A DNA stretch of 64,000 nucleotides from Phoronis australis (GCA_002633005.1 NMRA01000472.1:186613-250612); one strand, 5' to 3'; positions 10,601-39,421 are shown, numbered from the stretch's first letter. A program made the numbers and translations. Notes: generated from the sequence alone by a model not told the origin.

Positions 10601-13600
10601 TACATAACCAAATGAAAAAAATTATCCATGTTTATTTTACCTAGAGGTAGAATTGTGCCCATGGAGACCTATTCAAAGAGGACTTAAAGCATGATTCATA
10701 TTTACACCTCTCATCTGGAAAATACTCAAATTATACCCTACTCTCCTTGACACTAGTATAGTATTGCAAAGAATTATGAGCCAGGTGCTTAAATCTACCA
10801 AACATAGTGACACAAATTCCATTTTATACTCTGTATCAAAACCGTTGACGCCCCAAATTTATACCAAAATGGTGAAAAAGCGACCCAAATCTATACCAAA
10901 AAAAGAAAAACGGCATTCATTTCAGCAGCGCGTTCACGCTATCTACGTCATCGTAATCACGGTTGTCCAGCAAAATCTGAAATCTGGGGTTGACTGACTT
11001 CTCTGCACCCGCAATCCCACCATGAAAAAGTAGCCCGAGGCCTCACGTGGCTCAGACTTATCACCCATGCGTCATAAACGAAATAGTTCTCTGTTGAAGT
11101 TGGGCATTTGTAAAATAAATGTTCTTTGTTCTTTATACTTTTGTTTTGGTTGGACGAAAAAAGTAAGTCATGCCTTCCACATCAGAGGAAGAATACGTAC
11201 AAAACAAGATTTACTAGAATGATAACCGGAGGTCACGCTGCACTCGTGACATCAATATAAGAAAAATATTGATTGCGAGTGCATTTTTGTCGTTTAAAGA
11301 ATTTTCTGAATTTAATGTTACTGAGTTTCGACTCTAGCAATGTAGTTATTGTGTTCTTCCCAACAACGCTCAGACAGGCCAGATATCTTATCACTGGGTT
11401 TACAAGCTGAGGCATTGTTTGGCTAGTCACGAAAGTTGGACACGAAAGACATTCGAAATCACTCACGCAATTTTGCGTGATCGTGGGTGAGCGTCTTGCG
11501 TATATACGAAGCGCTTCCCTGCTGACTGCTATCTCGGTCTGAATCGCCGTTAAGTTGGTCTGATCTCCTACCATGTGCCCATGTGAAAGTAAGACATCAC
11601 CATTTGGAATGAAACTGTTCAAACAACATCTCTAATACAGGAGTGTACCATGAGAAAAAACGCTTCCTAAGGGTAACTTTTCGTAGATGCTTCCAACACG
11701 TGTGTACATTCTGACTCGTGTACATTGAACCATGTTTGAGACATGCTGTAATATTTGCATCCAGGTAAAGTAAACAATAAACGGGTCATTGTCACGGGAG
11801 CATCGAAGGGAATCGGAGAGCAGTTAGCTTACAACTATGCACGCCTAGGAGCCAATGTCATTATCACGGCACGGAGCGAAGACAAGTTGAAAAAGGTTAG
11901 TCAGAATATCTTGACGAGGTACATTGTCATCTTTGTCAATATTCTCACCTGAACTTTTTATCACTTCACAAGTAAATTATTGTTATTAATCATTCTCAAT
12001 AAGGTCTCAGTCAGTCGTACAAATATGTACACGAAACATGCGCGCACCCAGGGGGGGGGGGGGGGGGGGGNGGGGGGCGGAGGTCTTTAACGAGCCCCCC
12101 ATTTGGCGAAGTAGGCAAAAAGTCCGCCTCTGCGAGACAAAAACGTCCGAGAAAATGAGACATAAGTCCACTAAACGTGCGCAAACGTGTAATTCACAGT
12201 GGTGCTCCCGCACTTTTTTTGTTACCAAAAGGTCCACAAAGTCAGGAATTCGAGCCTCCCCATAATATTGAAGGTTGGGTGTGCGCATGCGAAATCTGAT
12301 ACAAGTATGCTGAACAAAAATAAATTAGTGCAAAAGAGGCTGTGATACATTAAGAAGATTTAAATTCTAGTGTGGTCGGCTTTTAGAAGGGTAAATTTTG
12401 GAAACAGGAAAAGTGTTAAATTGTTTAAAAATAATTCATGAATTCTTTGAATTTCTAAGGTTGTTGCCAAATGTAAAATGTTGGCACCTCCGGGCAGGAT
12501 CTACGACTACATCGTAGCTGACTTGGGTGATCTAAATTCGACGAAAAGTGTGATACAGGTAAACGTTGTCAAAACGGATTACATGAAACCTTCAGTTCTC
12601 AGCATTATCCACGAACGTCACTAGTGGAAGCGTTCACATCACAGATTGATGGCATTGTTAGTGATAACACCATATAATTTTGAATTTCTGGTGCTCAAAC
12701 TGCAGAGTGTAAACGTAAGTCTATCATCTGAATGGTGTCGGATTTGGGAGCGATTAACTTTCACATTTCGAACTTTGTGGGACAACATGTGCAAAAAAAT
12801 CATCCTTAAATATTTTATTTCCGCTCCACTATTAGGGAACAGCCTGATAAACTAAAAGTCGGCTCAGAAAATCTCTGTGACACGGAGTAGTCCATTGCTA
12901 GCAGGGGAATGAAATATAAATAATTTGAATTTCGGCCAACTCGTTTCAAAAGCCATCGGGTCGGAAAAACAAGTGCATAAATTTTGTTCACAGTTAGTCA
13001 CATTCTGTTCTTTGCCTTCGGACTTTTCTTAAAGATACACTTTCCTCTTCTGTTTAGTTAAAAATCACGAAACGGATTTTAACGGAAGTTAAGTTCTGTC
13101 GAAACGTAAGCTCAACTCCAAAAAGTTTCATACTTAACTGGATTTGAGATGATTTTTTGGTTTAATTTTCTGTTTTTGGTGGTGCACCCCCAACTAAAAT
13201 TGGCCGCCATAGTGAGTGACAACTGACTCATGCATTATAGGTACTTCAACTGCCGCCACATGTACGGGTTTTCCGCGGAAACCCGGTCCATTCTATAAAA
13301 AATAAAAACAAAATAAGGCAAACGCAAACAGTGCTAAAAATTATGAAATGTTTATATTTTAGTGACATCTTTAGACAGACGAAAGTCGTCATGTGTTCTA
13401 CAATTGGTTAATGTACTGCAAATAGTGTCTTTAAAGTAAAATAAGTAATCGTTATACGCAGCGAAAATTTTCAAAATATAGATTATCGAATCGAGACAGC
13501 CTCGTACCCAAGCCTCAGGTCGGCGCTTTAGCCTTATCGGTTTAGCCAATTGAGGCTTGTTGAGGAGATATCCCTTCTGCTCGCTGATTGGTCGTAGACG

Positions 13601-16600
13601 ACGTTGACCACCGACAAGAGTAGCACAAGAAACATCCAAGCACTTAAATCCCTGAATACATAAATACAAGTTCTTCAATATTCTTGTCCTTACTTTTTTG
13701 ATGTGATCAATTTGAGTATTTTCCAGAAAGTAACTCAGATCCAAAGGCAGATTTTAAATATTTTCACAGGCGTCGGTTTCGCTACCATTCGTCATTCGGA
13801 AGCAGAAAACAACATTTTCGTTATTCTTTGAAATAAAAGGCGCTCGCGTACTTATTTTCAATTCTGTTTGAAAGCACCATGGAAATTATCCTGCTTTTGA
13901 ATTGAAATACATCAAATTTTCAATGATCTAAACCAGTCCTAATTTGCTGCATAAATATCGCAAATTTCAGAGTTAATACAACGGAGCATCATTCGTGATA
14001 TTCCTGCAAATTCCCCAAAATAAGCAGAATTCTGCCAAGTAAATTTCTCCTCACCAAGCCTCAAATGGTTAAGCCGATCATCTCCGTCTAGAGGCTTGGA
14101 GACGTTCAGCTATTCATTGCAAATGACCTTGTCTAATTAAACATCCAAACATTGATCGATCGATCAAAGATTTTTCAGCAAAGAGTTCGCATATGGTCTT
14201 TCCTTTACATTCTGACTTTACCAATTTAGAACACAGGATGAATTTAGTCAAAACAAAGATATCCTAAAACACACACGTATTCTTACTTTCAGCCCTGTAA
14301 GTGTATGTCTTATTTCACTATTAATTAAAAAAATAAAAGATGAGCGGAGTTTCCACGGAAACTGTATTACATATGGCGGAAGTTGTGCACCGCAAAATAA
14401 AAATTAAACTAAACAATTCATATTAAATTCAGTTAAGCTAATGTCTGGAGTTGTGTTAAATGGGCATTATTTTGAGTTAAATTTCGACTGAACTCGCGTT
14501 AAAATCCGTTTCAAGGTTTTTAAGAACTAAAACGAAATGAAACGAGTATCTTTAAAAGCAGATGACGTGTAAAAAGTCAGAAACTGCAATGGTGACTTTG
14601 AACCACCTTCAGTAATTTATGTATCTGAGCCTCAATTTTGTAGGCCGCGGTAAACAAACTCGGAGGTCTCGACTACCTTGCTTTGAACCATGTAGGCCTC
14701 ACGTCGTCAAACATGTGGCTGGGAAGTACATTCCAGTACGAAAGGCTTCATTCCAGTTTCAACTTGAATTTTTTCTCCTACGTCTACCTTGCCACGCATG
14801 CGCTTCCCGAGCTGGAGAAATCAAAAGGAAGTATACTCGTCATCGGCTCGCTCGCAGGTAAACAGCAGTTACATGTATAATGATGATAAATTGTAGGCAA
14901 GCACTGACGTTTTAATATAATACATGTAGGTCATAAAATTCATGTCAAGCACATACGAACTGTATAATGCTTTGTTTCAGTATCTTTCACTGAGAACTTT
15001 AGGCTGTAGACAATCTTTAGGGCTACCTTTTTGTGTATGTCTTCATCAACTTTCCATGTTTTTCACATAGAAGAAATAGGTATTATGATTGAGAATCACG
15101 GGATTTATTTACGCCAACGCCCTCTTTATCTATTTGGAGAATTATCTATATTTGAAGCGAAACTAATGTGAAATAATATCGACATTTTGAGAATTGGTAA
15201 GATGTTTTTTCAGGCAAGATTGCATCTCCAACGTTGGCGAAATATTGTGCTGAAAAATTCGCTTTGGACGGATTCTTTTCATCGTGGCGAATGGAGCTTT
15301 CAATGAGAAATGTGCCTGTGTCGATCACCTACTGCGTGCTGGGATTAATTGGTAAAGAGTACGCGCGCACGTATGAGCGTTTTCGAACCCCTTTAGGACT
15401 GCAGTGTCACATTCTCATAAAAGGTTGAAATGCGCTTTAACTTTAGTAGGTACTCCTCCAGAAACTCACGGATACACGAATCTCTGGATTCATACAAAAA
15501 GTGGCAACTTGTCTTTCACAGACATCCCCTCACACCCTGTTTTCAATAAACACACTCATGCTGAGATTACTTGGCACTTGGAGTTACTTTCGGTGACGAG
15601 CAATGCCGAACATTTACGCTTGTATGTCACCAGTCTGTATTCCTAGGAAAATGAGAACGTATGAGAAAGACTTGCAGACAAATTTGGATACTGCTTTGCT
15701 ACGTTACCAAGTTTTACTTTTACATTATCTACTAAGTACCTTGATACATCTTAGCGGAACAGCGAGGCACTGGTCGTATGGCAGAGGCAAACCCACATTT
15801 TGGACGTCCGCGGCGTGTTCTGCGCCTCTTTATCATGACAATTTTAGTATTTTCAGTTGGTACCTGCTTTTTGGCATCCGCTGCCCCATTATACTCTTTC
15901 GAAGTGGTACGACGAGTAGCACCGTCAATGGATTGTGATGAATGTGCAGGGGCGGATCCAGGATTTTGAGTTGGGGGGGCAGGGAACTAGCCAGGATTTG
16001 TCCGTCAGAAATTCGCACCCCCGAACTGCCAAATGGAACCTGAGAGAATTCTAAATCCGCCACTGATGTGCCTCTCTTTGTCAAAAGAACGGAAAAAACA
16101 TGGGGACAGCCAGATTGGTCGGAAGTTTACTTTCGGCAACAATACTGCAGGCTGCCGTTACAACAGACTAAGTCGATTTATCCCACGCAATTAGCCGTGT
16201 TCTGTGACTCACAACAGAGAGGCATCAACGTAAGAAATATGTCGTTTTATTGCAATAGTTTTTGGCTTATTCGCGGACCATGAAATTTCGCACAACTTAG
16301 AAATGGCACGGACACAATTCCTTCCTGTCGTTTCATTGGCTGTTCTGATCATACTGCACTGGCACCTAGTGTCTAACAAAATATACGAGGCTTGTTTTTT
16401 CCAAATTGAAACTGAGATTCTTACTAAACGTCGAAGTGTATTCTTGGAAACTACTGGAATTATCTTTTGAACATCTGGAGAAGTATTTAATCCAAATTTC
16501 CCATTGCCCCCCCCCCCCTGAATGGACGTGAAAGACAGGGTCATTGGTGTTGGTGTTAAGCTTTGTATCAGCCGCCAGGCGTCTCTGGTGTTTAACCTCT

Positions 16601-17952
16601 CCCCACTGGCTGGAGGGGAGATTCCAGAGTGTCCATGTTGGTGGATTGTTCACGTTTATTGCGCTGGCGAATATAATCACTGCTTAGGGACATTTGCGTT
16701 GTCTTTGAGCGAACTAACAAGTGGAACTATGGCCTAAATTCGCACGCAATTGCTATAAACTAAGAGACAGTGAATTGCGACTGCCAAAATCCTCCACATA
16801 ATATCAACCAGGTAAAAAGTGGGTGTCAACCAGCAGGAATTTTTACAAGTTGAAAGTGACAACTGGTATTCTCAAAAATCAAGCAAATGCTACAGTAACC
16901 ATGCGCGCACCCAGTTTAAAATATAGAGGGGCTCGAATTTCTCGGCATGGGGACTTTTTACTGAACAAATCAACGAGGACTAAAAAAAAAACTGTGCCAC
17001 TAGGTTCAGGCCTACGAATTGTGCATGTGCGCCGATTTTCTGTGTCCTTTGTGGACGTTTGTGTCGGTTACTCGCACTTTTTTCAGTGAGGCGGACCTTT
17101 TGGGGGGTTGGGGGGGGGCTCGTTCCAGTCCCCCGAGCCCCGGTCCTGGGTGCGCCCATGGTTACCTTCATGGCGCTGCGCAGAACACAAAATGCCCAAC
17201 CAACCCAGCAGGCGCCATTTTGTTATGAAGTTGCGGTAATTCAACAGTAACTAAAAAACTAATGAGTGCGATCATAATGACGCCTTATATCTGGTGTAGA
17301 CGTTGGTCGCAATTCAACGGTCGACGTTGCTCTTGAGCATCGGTGCTGTTCGTATTCACGCAAGCTACCCGCCTTCGTCGATCTCGATGAAATCAGTAGG
17401 AGAAACAATACGGCAAATGCGTCTCTATTTAGGAGAGCATGACTGAGGTTCATCATCAGATTTATCCGACTGCTGCAGTGCCTCCACTGGTAATTTCATT
17501 TTAGCGGATGGCTCAGCATTGCACATTCCATTTTAAGAATGACCTGCGCTGCACCTCGGGGGTGCAAATTTGATTTTAGCCTACTCGTTTAGCTCACTCT
17601 GGTTCATGAGAATATTTGAAAAAAAAATTCTTCTCTGCCGTCATTTGCGATACACAGTTTGAACCCTGAGTGATGATCTTGTCACTGTGTTTGTCCCACA
17701 CAATTTACGCTTGCTCTTTCAGATACCGACTTGGGAAATGACATTGCTGGGAAGACTAAAGCACACAAGCAGGGAAAAGCTCAATATGCTGACGCAAGCG
17801 ACACCGCTTTGGACATCATTAAAGGTGGAATCAACCGACAGAGGGAGGTGCACACACCGTACTTCTTTGTCAGGACTCTTACTTTGTTACGGGACTTTGC
17901 TACTGACTTATTTGAGAAAAATATGCAAGATGTGTTCGTAATTTCCGATTGA
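7656..17952 (+). CDS. HSD11B1L: Gene A: 11-beta-hydroxysteroid dehydrogenase 1-like SDR, 6 exons, 294 aa
   Basis: Coding exons are 7656-7728, 11765-11895, 12460-12558, 14644-14857, 15214-15351 and 17723-17952, all GT-AG, totalling 885 nt. The product is a classical short-chain dehydrogenase/reductase. Residues 1-25 (MWKAVLLLLIAMYVGYQLL) form a hydrophobic signal-anchor, which in this family puts the catalytic domain in the ER lumen. TGASKGIG (35-42) is the NADP-binding loop; the TARS after beta-2 (Arg61) supports NADP(H); VADL holds the adenine-binding Asp89. Asn143, Ser170 (GSLAG), Tyr183 and Lys187 (YCAEK) complete the tetrad and fall at the numbers of human HSD11B1 (292 aa). CVLGLIDT (213-220) and the DIIKGG segment in exon 6 are also family-typical. 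The family interconverts 11-keto and 11-hydroxy steroids or reduces carbonyls; the substrate here is unknown. The start is chosen because MWK opens all three paralogues. Orthology to HSD11B1 versus HSD11B1L is undecided. Confidence 0.94.
8383..8613. mobile_element. Stem-loop element with internal 93-bp duplication (gene A intron 1)
   Basis: CGTTCAGTAACGCTTGGACC at the left is inverted at the right as GGTCCTAGCGTTACTGAACG. Between them a unit containing AGTCAAAGTCACGTG and ACGGCAATATC occurs twice (from about 8383 and 8475). No coding capacity; target duplication not clear. Confidence 0.55.
9436..9477. repeat. Perfect 16-bp stem hairpin (gene A intron 1)
   Basis: AGACCGTCCGGAGTTG and its exact complement CAACTCCGGACGGTCT are separated by a 10-base loop. 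GC-rich stem in AT-richer surroundings. Confidence 0.8.
9632..9698. repeat. Inverted repeat, 20-bp arms (gene A intron 1)
   Basis: AATCGCCGCACAAATAAAAA is inverted as TTTTTATTTGTGCGACGATT (one mismatch) around a 27-bp spacer. It is followed directly by Helitron-like repeat fragments. Confidence 0.65.
9720..10335 (+). mobile_element. Helitron-like repeat fragments (gene A intron 1)
   Basis: A 3' end with hairpin CAACACCCCGCGTTG lies near 9798-9812. A second run of core repeat (TTGATGGATTTTCATGAAATTT, GACATACTCTGCGCCATATTTAATGG) ends near 10310 with a degraded 3' end (AACGCTTCATGCTGCTCATGTT). Confidence 0.6.
10336..11764. other. Remainder of gene A intron 1
   Basis: Holds a poly-G contig end with a single N at 10540. 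Its last 350 bp (TTGCGTGATCGTGGGTGAGCGTCTTGCG onward, and the TTGAACCATGTTTGAGACA block before the acceptor) are alignable to the ends of intron 1 in B and C. No gene recognised. Confidence 0.5.
10540..10540. other. Contig seam in poly-G (gene A intron 1)
   Basis: A single N in a run of about 20 G. No overlap duplication is visible. Confidence 0.6.
12037..12289. mobile_element. Short element, TIR CATGCGCGCACCCAG, in gene A intron 2
   Basis: Ends are CATGCGCGCACCCAG and the diverged GGTTGGGTGTGCGCATG, bounded by CGAAA at 12032-12036 and 12290-12294. Gene B intron 2 (TACACGAAATATGATACC, near 22825) and gene C intron 2 (TACACGAAAGTCTGATAC, near 36856) show the unfilled site with one CGAAA. A poly-G run with a contig N (12071) lies inside. 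Shared interior: GAGCCCCCCATTTGGCGAAG. Confidence 0.85.
12071..12071. other. Contig seam in poly-G of a short element (gene A intron 2)
   Basis: A single N within a G run of more than 25 bases inside the element at 12037-12289. Confidence 0.6.
13029..14555. mobile_element. TTAA-flanked element with about 230-bp inverted ends (gene A intron 3)
   Basis: TTAA at 13029-13032 and 14552-14555 bracket AGATAC...GTATCT. The left arm (to about 13285) and the right arm (from about 14340) are imperfect inverted copies sharing GAAACGGATTTTAACG, GGTTTAATTTT and GGTGCAC. Introns 3 of B and C lack it. The interior has no convincing transposase; probably a non-autonomous piggyBac- or Kolobok-type element. 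Confidence 0.65.
15740..15930 (+). repeat. Old Helitron-like core fragment in gene A intron 5
   Basis: CGGCGTGTTCTGCGCCTC and ATGACAATTTTA match the paralogous position in gene B intron 5 (about 31765-31800), so the insertion predates the A/B split. Gene C lacks it. Confidence 0.5.
15947..16065. mobile_element. Short element, TIR CAGKGGCGGATYYAG, TSD ATGTG
   Basis: CAGGGGCGGATCCAGG at the left and CTAAATCCGCCACTG at the right, bounded by ATGTG at 15942-15946 and 16066-16070. 119 bp, non-coding, in gene A intron 5. Confidence 0.8.
16900..17160. mobile_element. Short element, TIR CATGCGCGCACCCAG (gene A intron 5)
   Basis: CATGCGCGCACCCAG to CTGGGTGCGCCCATG, flanked by GTAAC (16895-16899) and GTTAC (17161-17165), a 5-bp duplication with one mismatch. 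Interior in reverse orientation to 12037. Confidence 0.75.
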
Positions 17953-18324
17953 TTAGCTTTATCAGTTAAATGTAATTTATACTACAAAAGACTGCGTGAT
18001 TATTCCAAACAACGTGCTTGGGTTCATTTATTTGTGCGAGAACGGTTTGACTTGGAACAGGCAATTTTAATGACACTTACCCTATCAGTGATACCCGTGG
18101 TAGAACTTGTGTTACCTGGGTGACCGACTAGATGTAATTAAGACTTTGGCGTCACCCAAGGGAGGGGTGAGGTTGAAAATTGTGACTAACGAGGAGGTTC
18201 AAATTACCGGGACTCTCGGATGTTTTTTTACTTAGTGCCCACCCGAAACACTGTAATCCGGGACAACTACATACCTTATAGTCTAATGTTGCGAGGCCAC
18301 ACTTCACAAGTATGAGGTGAGTTG

Positions 18325-18330
18325 AATAAA
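18325..18330 (+). terminator. Candidate poly(A) signal of gene A
   Basis: AATAAA lies about 370 bp after the gene A stop codon and is the first canonical hexamer downstream. No transcript evidence supports it. Confidence 0.3.
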
Positions 18331-18399
18331 GCAAAGCCAAGCTAGTTTATGCAACAAACCTGTGCTGAAAAAGTAAAATAATTTACGACCTTACAACTA

Positions 18400-19110
18400 G
18401 CTCACACTAGCAAACCGCGCCACTGAAAGAGATCGTACACCTAGGGCGGAATGTTAAAATCTGGTGGAAAACGGCACACGCTTGATGGCGTAGCACTTGG
18501 TACTTTTCTTTGATTTCTGGGCTCTGTAAAACAGATCCGCGCAACTTGACGTCACCTCCCCGTAAGGTATACATAGTGTGGAAGCATGAAGAGTACACTG
18601 CGCAATCTTCACATACTCTGATCGAAGTCTGTTTACCACTCAGGCGCAAGTGCATCCGGCATCTTCAAAATACTATATTGAGCAAACTTCACATACTCTG
18701 ATCAAACTTTGTTTACCACCCAGGCGCAAGTGCATCCGGCTTCTTCAAAATACCGGCAAAACTACACAAATTTGAATTTTCACCCCCAAATCGCCGTTGG
18801 CATGCTATAATATTGAACCAACAGATTGTGAAATCTAACTACTAAAACCACCCATATTCTAAAAATTGAATTAACAAAAGTGTCGACCACTTAAATTTTT
18901 TTTGTAAATCTGAGAAGTGTGCGACGGGCGAATTTTGCACAGCGTGTTCAACCAAGGACGCAGAACATTCGGTTTGTGAGTTGCTTGTTACGGTATATAA
19001 TTGTTGATCGGACTTGGAATTTAGCTGTGGTAATCGAACACTTACCACGATCGAGTCACAGAACACATACCGAGATTTTCCGTAGATAAACCCACCCGGT
19101 GAAACGCCCA
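18400..19110. other. Gene A downstream block, duplicated after gene C
   Basis: Alignable to about 39990-40640 after gene C: ACGGCACACG plus GATGGCG, GTGAGTTGCTTG, ACCACGATCGAG and ACACATACC in the same order. It shows the duplicated unit reached at least 1.1 kb beyond the last exon. No gene recognised in it. Confidence 0.6.
18607..18754. repeat. Two-unit tandem repeat, 80-bp period
   Basis: CTTCACATACTCTGATC ... CAGGCGCAAGTGCATCCGGC occurs twice, at 18607 and 18687, downstream of gene A. Confidence 0.8.
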
Positions 19111-19588
19111 TGGGCGTTTATTTGATGTTACAACTTCTGGCTTCATGGGCCCAGATAGTGAGGTGTTCATTCGGAAAAATTCCTCTTAAAAATCCACTCG
19201 TCAACTTTTTTGTCACGTGGAGGATTTATCATTTATAAAAACGAACAAGCTGTTGGCGAACTAACATGAATTTTAAAAACACATTTTTAAGTAAAAATGT
19301 CAAAGTCTGAAAGACTATGACTTTCCGTTTACATGCCCCCCGGGCGTTTATTTGGTGTTACTAAAACCCCTGGAAATTTTCATTTTCCGAATACACGCCC
19401 ATGGGCTTATCTACGGAAAATCCCGATACCAAGAAAGTGAATTTTTCGATAACGCCAACACAGAAATTCACAACACACAATTCAAAGTCGTTCGTGTGTT
19501 TAAAGCGGTTACAAACCCACCTTCCATTAAAAACAAATTCCCTCATCTATCGTAAGGTTGCAAGCTCTTGACGGGTCACGCGGGTGAA

Positions 19589-19589
19589 N
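19589..19589. other. Contig seam with 72-bp haplotype overlap
   Basis: A single N follows GGGTCACGCGGGTGAA. The 72 bp at 19517-19588 recur at 19672-19743 with one mismatch, so the two contigs overlap and were not merged. Confidence 0.8.
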
Positions 19590-19756
19590 CAGGTAATTCT
19601 CAAATTCCACTTGCCCGACGCAAAATCTACATGTACACGGGCAATCGGGCAACCGTTAGTGTTGAGCCCTGCCACCTTCCATTAAAAACAAATTCCCTCA
19701 TCTATCGTGAGGTTGCAAGCTCTTGACGGGTCACGCGGGTGAATTGACCTTTCCCA

Positions 19757-19840
19757 ATTTTCCAGGTCATTGGTCAACACTCAGCATTCACCATTTTGCT
19801 AGATATGCTCAGAAGGCGTGTTTAAGACTATCCGTTTGAC
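19757..19840 (+). promoter_or_regulatory. Proximal promoter/5' UTR of gene B with DR1-like site
   Basis: Conserved counterpart of the gene A leader. AGGTCATTGGTCA at 19764-19776 is a direct repeat of two half-sites with one spacer base (DR1, the HNF4/RXR type), followed by the shared ACACTCAGCATTCA and AGAAGGCGTGTTTAAGACT blocks. Confidence 0.45.
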
Positions 19841-33181
<13,341 letters not shown>

Positions 33182-33837
33182 AAATAAGCACACAACTGGT
33201 GTGGATTTTCAGATGGGTCCAACTACTGTGGTTCTCCCTAGGGACATTATTTTTGCATCTGAGGCTGTATCTACTCAACCTCTTGCAAGGTCACAGTTTC
33301 TATAGTTTAGTTTTATTCCTATTAATATAAACGCTTGCCCTGGAATGCCCATTCCCGCACGTGACCTATCTAACTATTCTATTGTTAGAGCTTGCGACCC
33401 CGAGACAAGCCGCGAGAGTTTGCACTGTGATTTTTCAGCTGTCTGCTCGACTAAGTTTTGATCAAGTGTTGTAGTTATCAAAGCTAGTCTAATTTCATTA
33501 CTTCATTATCATTTTGTCATTTTTGTTCATTAAGCGAGACTCTTGAGGCAACAAACCCGACAATTATACTGGTTTTTCAACACACAGACCTGTGACCCTG
33601 GCTGAATGCCGGGAATAGTGTGGGGTCTGACATCTTTTCAGTTTCAGTCTTAGAACCACTTTCAAACTACATGCTAGAAGTTTTCCAACAAGATATTTTT
33701 GAGCGTTAAAAACATGTTACTGTATTTTACGGAAAGAAGTGAAATAGGGTTTCTGAGTGTTTGTTCTGCAATTATAACTAGGCCTACTGGTGTAGTTACA
33801 GAACTTTCGAAAAACTACTCGTATTAGCGTAAGTTAG

Positions 33838-33876
33838 TGCGTGTGTGTGTGTGTGTGTGCGCGCGCGCGCGCGCGT
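33838..33876. repeat. (GT)n(GC)n microsatellite
   Basis: An uninterrupted GT run passes directly into a GC run, an alternating purine-pyrimidine tract of Z-DNA type. Confidence 0.9.
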
Positions 33877-34729
33877 GATTGTGTTTAAATTATTCCCGTT
33901 TTCAATTGTTTCATAACAATTCATATGTGCAATGTTTACCTGTTGCCCAGATACTTTCTGGATAATTCGATTTCTTAGCAGTAAATGTTACTAAATGTTA
34001 CCTGTATTATTTACCTATACCCGTGAAATAAAATATATTTAAAAATGACACGTTTACCTTGTAAAAGAATCCATTCCAATACTTCGTTTTGCAGACAGCG
34101 TACATGGTACTTGGCAATATACACTCTATTGTCCCGATCTAGGCGGACTGTTCCGCTGTTTTAATTTTTCCCGCCAACTCTGTACACAATCAAAAGGTCC
34201 CGCTTTTTCATTCGCTGCGAAATTCATATATTATCATATATACGACTGTAATTTCCCGTGCCACATTGCCTTATTTCCCGTTCAACTAAAAAGAAAAAAA
34301 AACGGGACGATTCATGGGTTTTCGCAATTTCCCACTCGACTTAGATAAACAAGAAGCCCTGTCGGGCGCTTTTGGGTGTTATGTCTTCTGTTCGACAGAA
34401 AACACTGTCGAGACGTTTTTTTTGTGTTGCGGGGAACATTTCAACATTTCGTTTTGGCATAGACCGAGATGTCCCGCTTTTTATCCGGAAGTCCAGCTTT
34501 TCAATTCAGTTGTCTCGTTTTTTCATTCTCGAATGCTGACTACAGTGAAACAGGTGTTCAAAATTACATAATAATTGTAAAATAACATGATAATAATTGT
34601 TTTTTTTTGTCATAAATGTAGTTATTTTCCAGAATCCACTTTCTTTAGTAACATGACAATTGTAAAATATATTCCAGTGATATGAGGGATTCGGTAAAAA
34701 ATGCTACGCATTCTCTGCTCAACCTCACC

Positions 34730-35010
34730 AACGCGACATCGCTGAAGTTGGCATGCCAGGGCTAGAGTTACAGAGGGACGGATTCGATTACGGCTGTGCT
34801 TTCTAATGGCAATTTGTAATGTTCTTTATGTCTGCCGTTGTGTCTTTGGAGGTCCTTCGTGGATTTTCATGAAAGTTGACAGACAGTTTTGTAATTGAGA
34901 CAACGGTGGTTTCCCAATTTCGGGCGGATTTGACGTATTCTGGGTATTCTGATGTCCATTTTTATAATACTAAAACACCATTAGTGACCATACCGCATTT
35001 ATAGGCGCAG
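34730..35010 (+). repeat. Helitron-like core fragment
   Basis: GGACGGATTCGATTACGGCTG, TCTAATGGCAATTTG, GGATTTTCATGAAAGTTG and GGCGGATTTGACGTATTCTG are diverged core units; the end near TATAGGCGCAGGC is degraded. Confidence 0.55.
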
Positions 35011-35700
35011 GCACATATCTAAGAATGGCCATTACAGGCAAAGTGTCGCCGTAAAATTGCGACGCAAATAATTACTTTACGCCGTTAAGGGGTTCTGCTT
35101 TGTGTTCGTGGACCCCGATTTTTATTCATACGCTATAGCAGGAAGAGATAACCAGGATGGTTATAGTAATCTTGTAAGAAAATTGATGATGCTTTCTTAG
35201 TAAACTCTGACGCAGGCTGCAATTACATGAAAATCACGCGAAACCTATAATTTCTCGTCAACTTTACCGTCGTGGTTAGTGAAGGCACGTCAGGTACAAT
35301 ACGACCTACATCAGTACTATAATAGTAACAACAGCCAAATGAGGTCGCCCCGGTATCAGGTCGGTGCGTGTAAAGAATGACTAATTGACGGGTTTCGGTT
35401 GAGTAATTTTGCCGCCGATAAATCGCTGAGTTATCAGCCAGCATACGCATACCTCACGATTCTCGCTTGCTGATGCCACTGTGAACAAAAATAATGAAAG
35501 TGAAGCCGGCAATGATATTGCACTTGATTTGATAATCACAACACTCAGTCGTGCGCCAACTCGACTGAAATGCCCAATGCAAATTTTCTCGGCCAAAGGA
35601 ATCGCAAGCATTCACTTACTATTTAATCTACGATAGCGGGGTCACAAAGGTACATGTATAACGCCAGATAGAGGGCATAAAGGGTTACCGGCGTGAGTTG

Positions 35701-35788
35701 ACATTTCCAGTTTTTCCAGTTCACAAAGGTCGTGGTCAACACTCAACTTTTACTCGGAAGGTGTGTTTAATTTGGCTCTCGGTTTGAC
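35701..35788 (+). promoter_or_regulatory. Proximal promoter/5' UTR of gene C
   Basis: Counterpart of the A and B leaders. The downstream half-site is kept (TGGTCA, 35733-35738, followed by ACACTCA), but the upstream one is degraded to AGTTCA. GGAAGGTGTGTTTAA matches the block before the starts of A and B. Confidence 0.4.

Positions 35789-39421
<3,633 letters not shown>

Larger units (their letters stand above)
33182..35700. other. Gene B to C intergenic region
   Basis: Contains a Helitron-like core scrap (33205-33300), a block near 33340-33440 (TGGAATGCCCAT, GCGACCCCGAGA) that recurs after gene C at 41180-41290, a GT/GC microsatellite, and a second core scrap (34730-35010). CCCGCTTTTT-like motifs recur at 34195-34520. 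No gene recognised. Confidence 0.5.
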
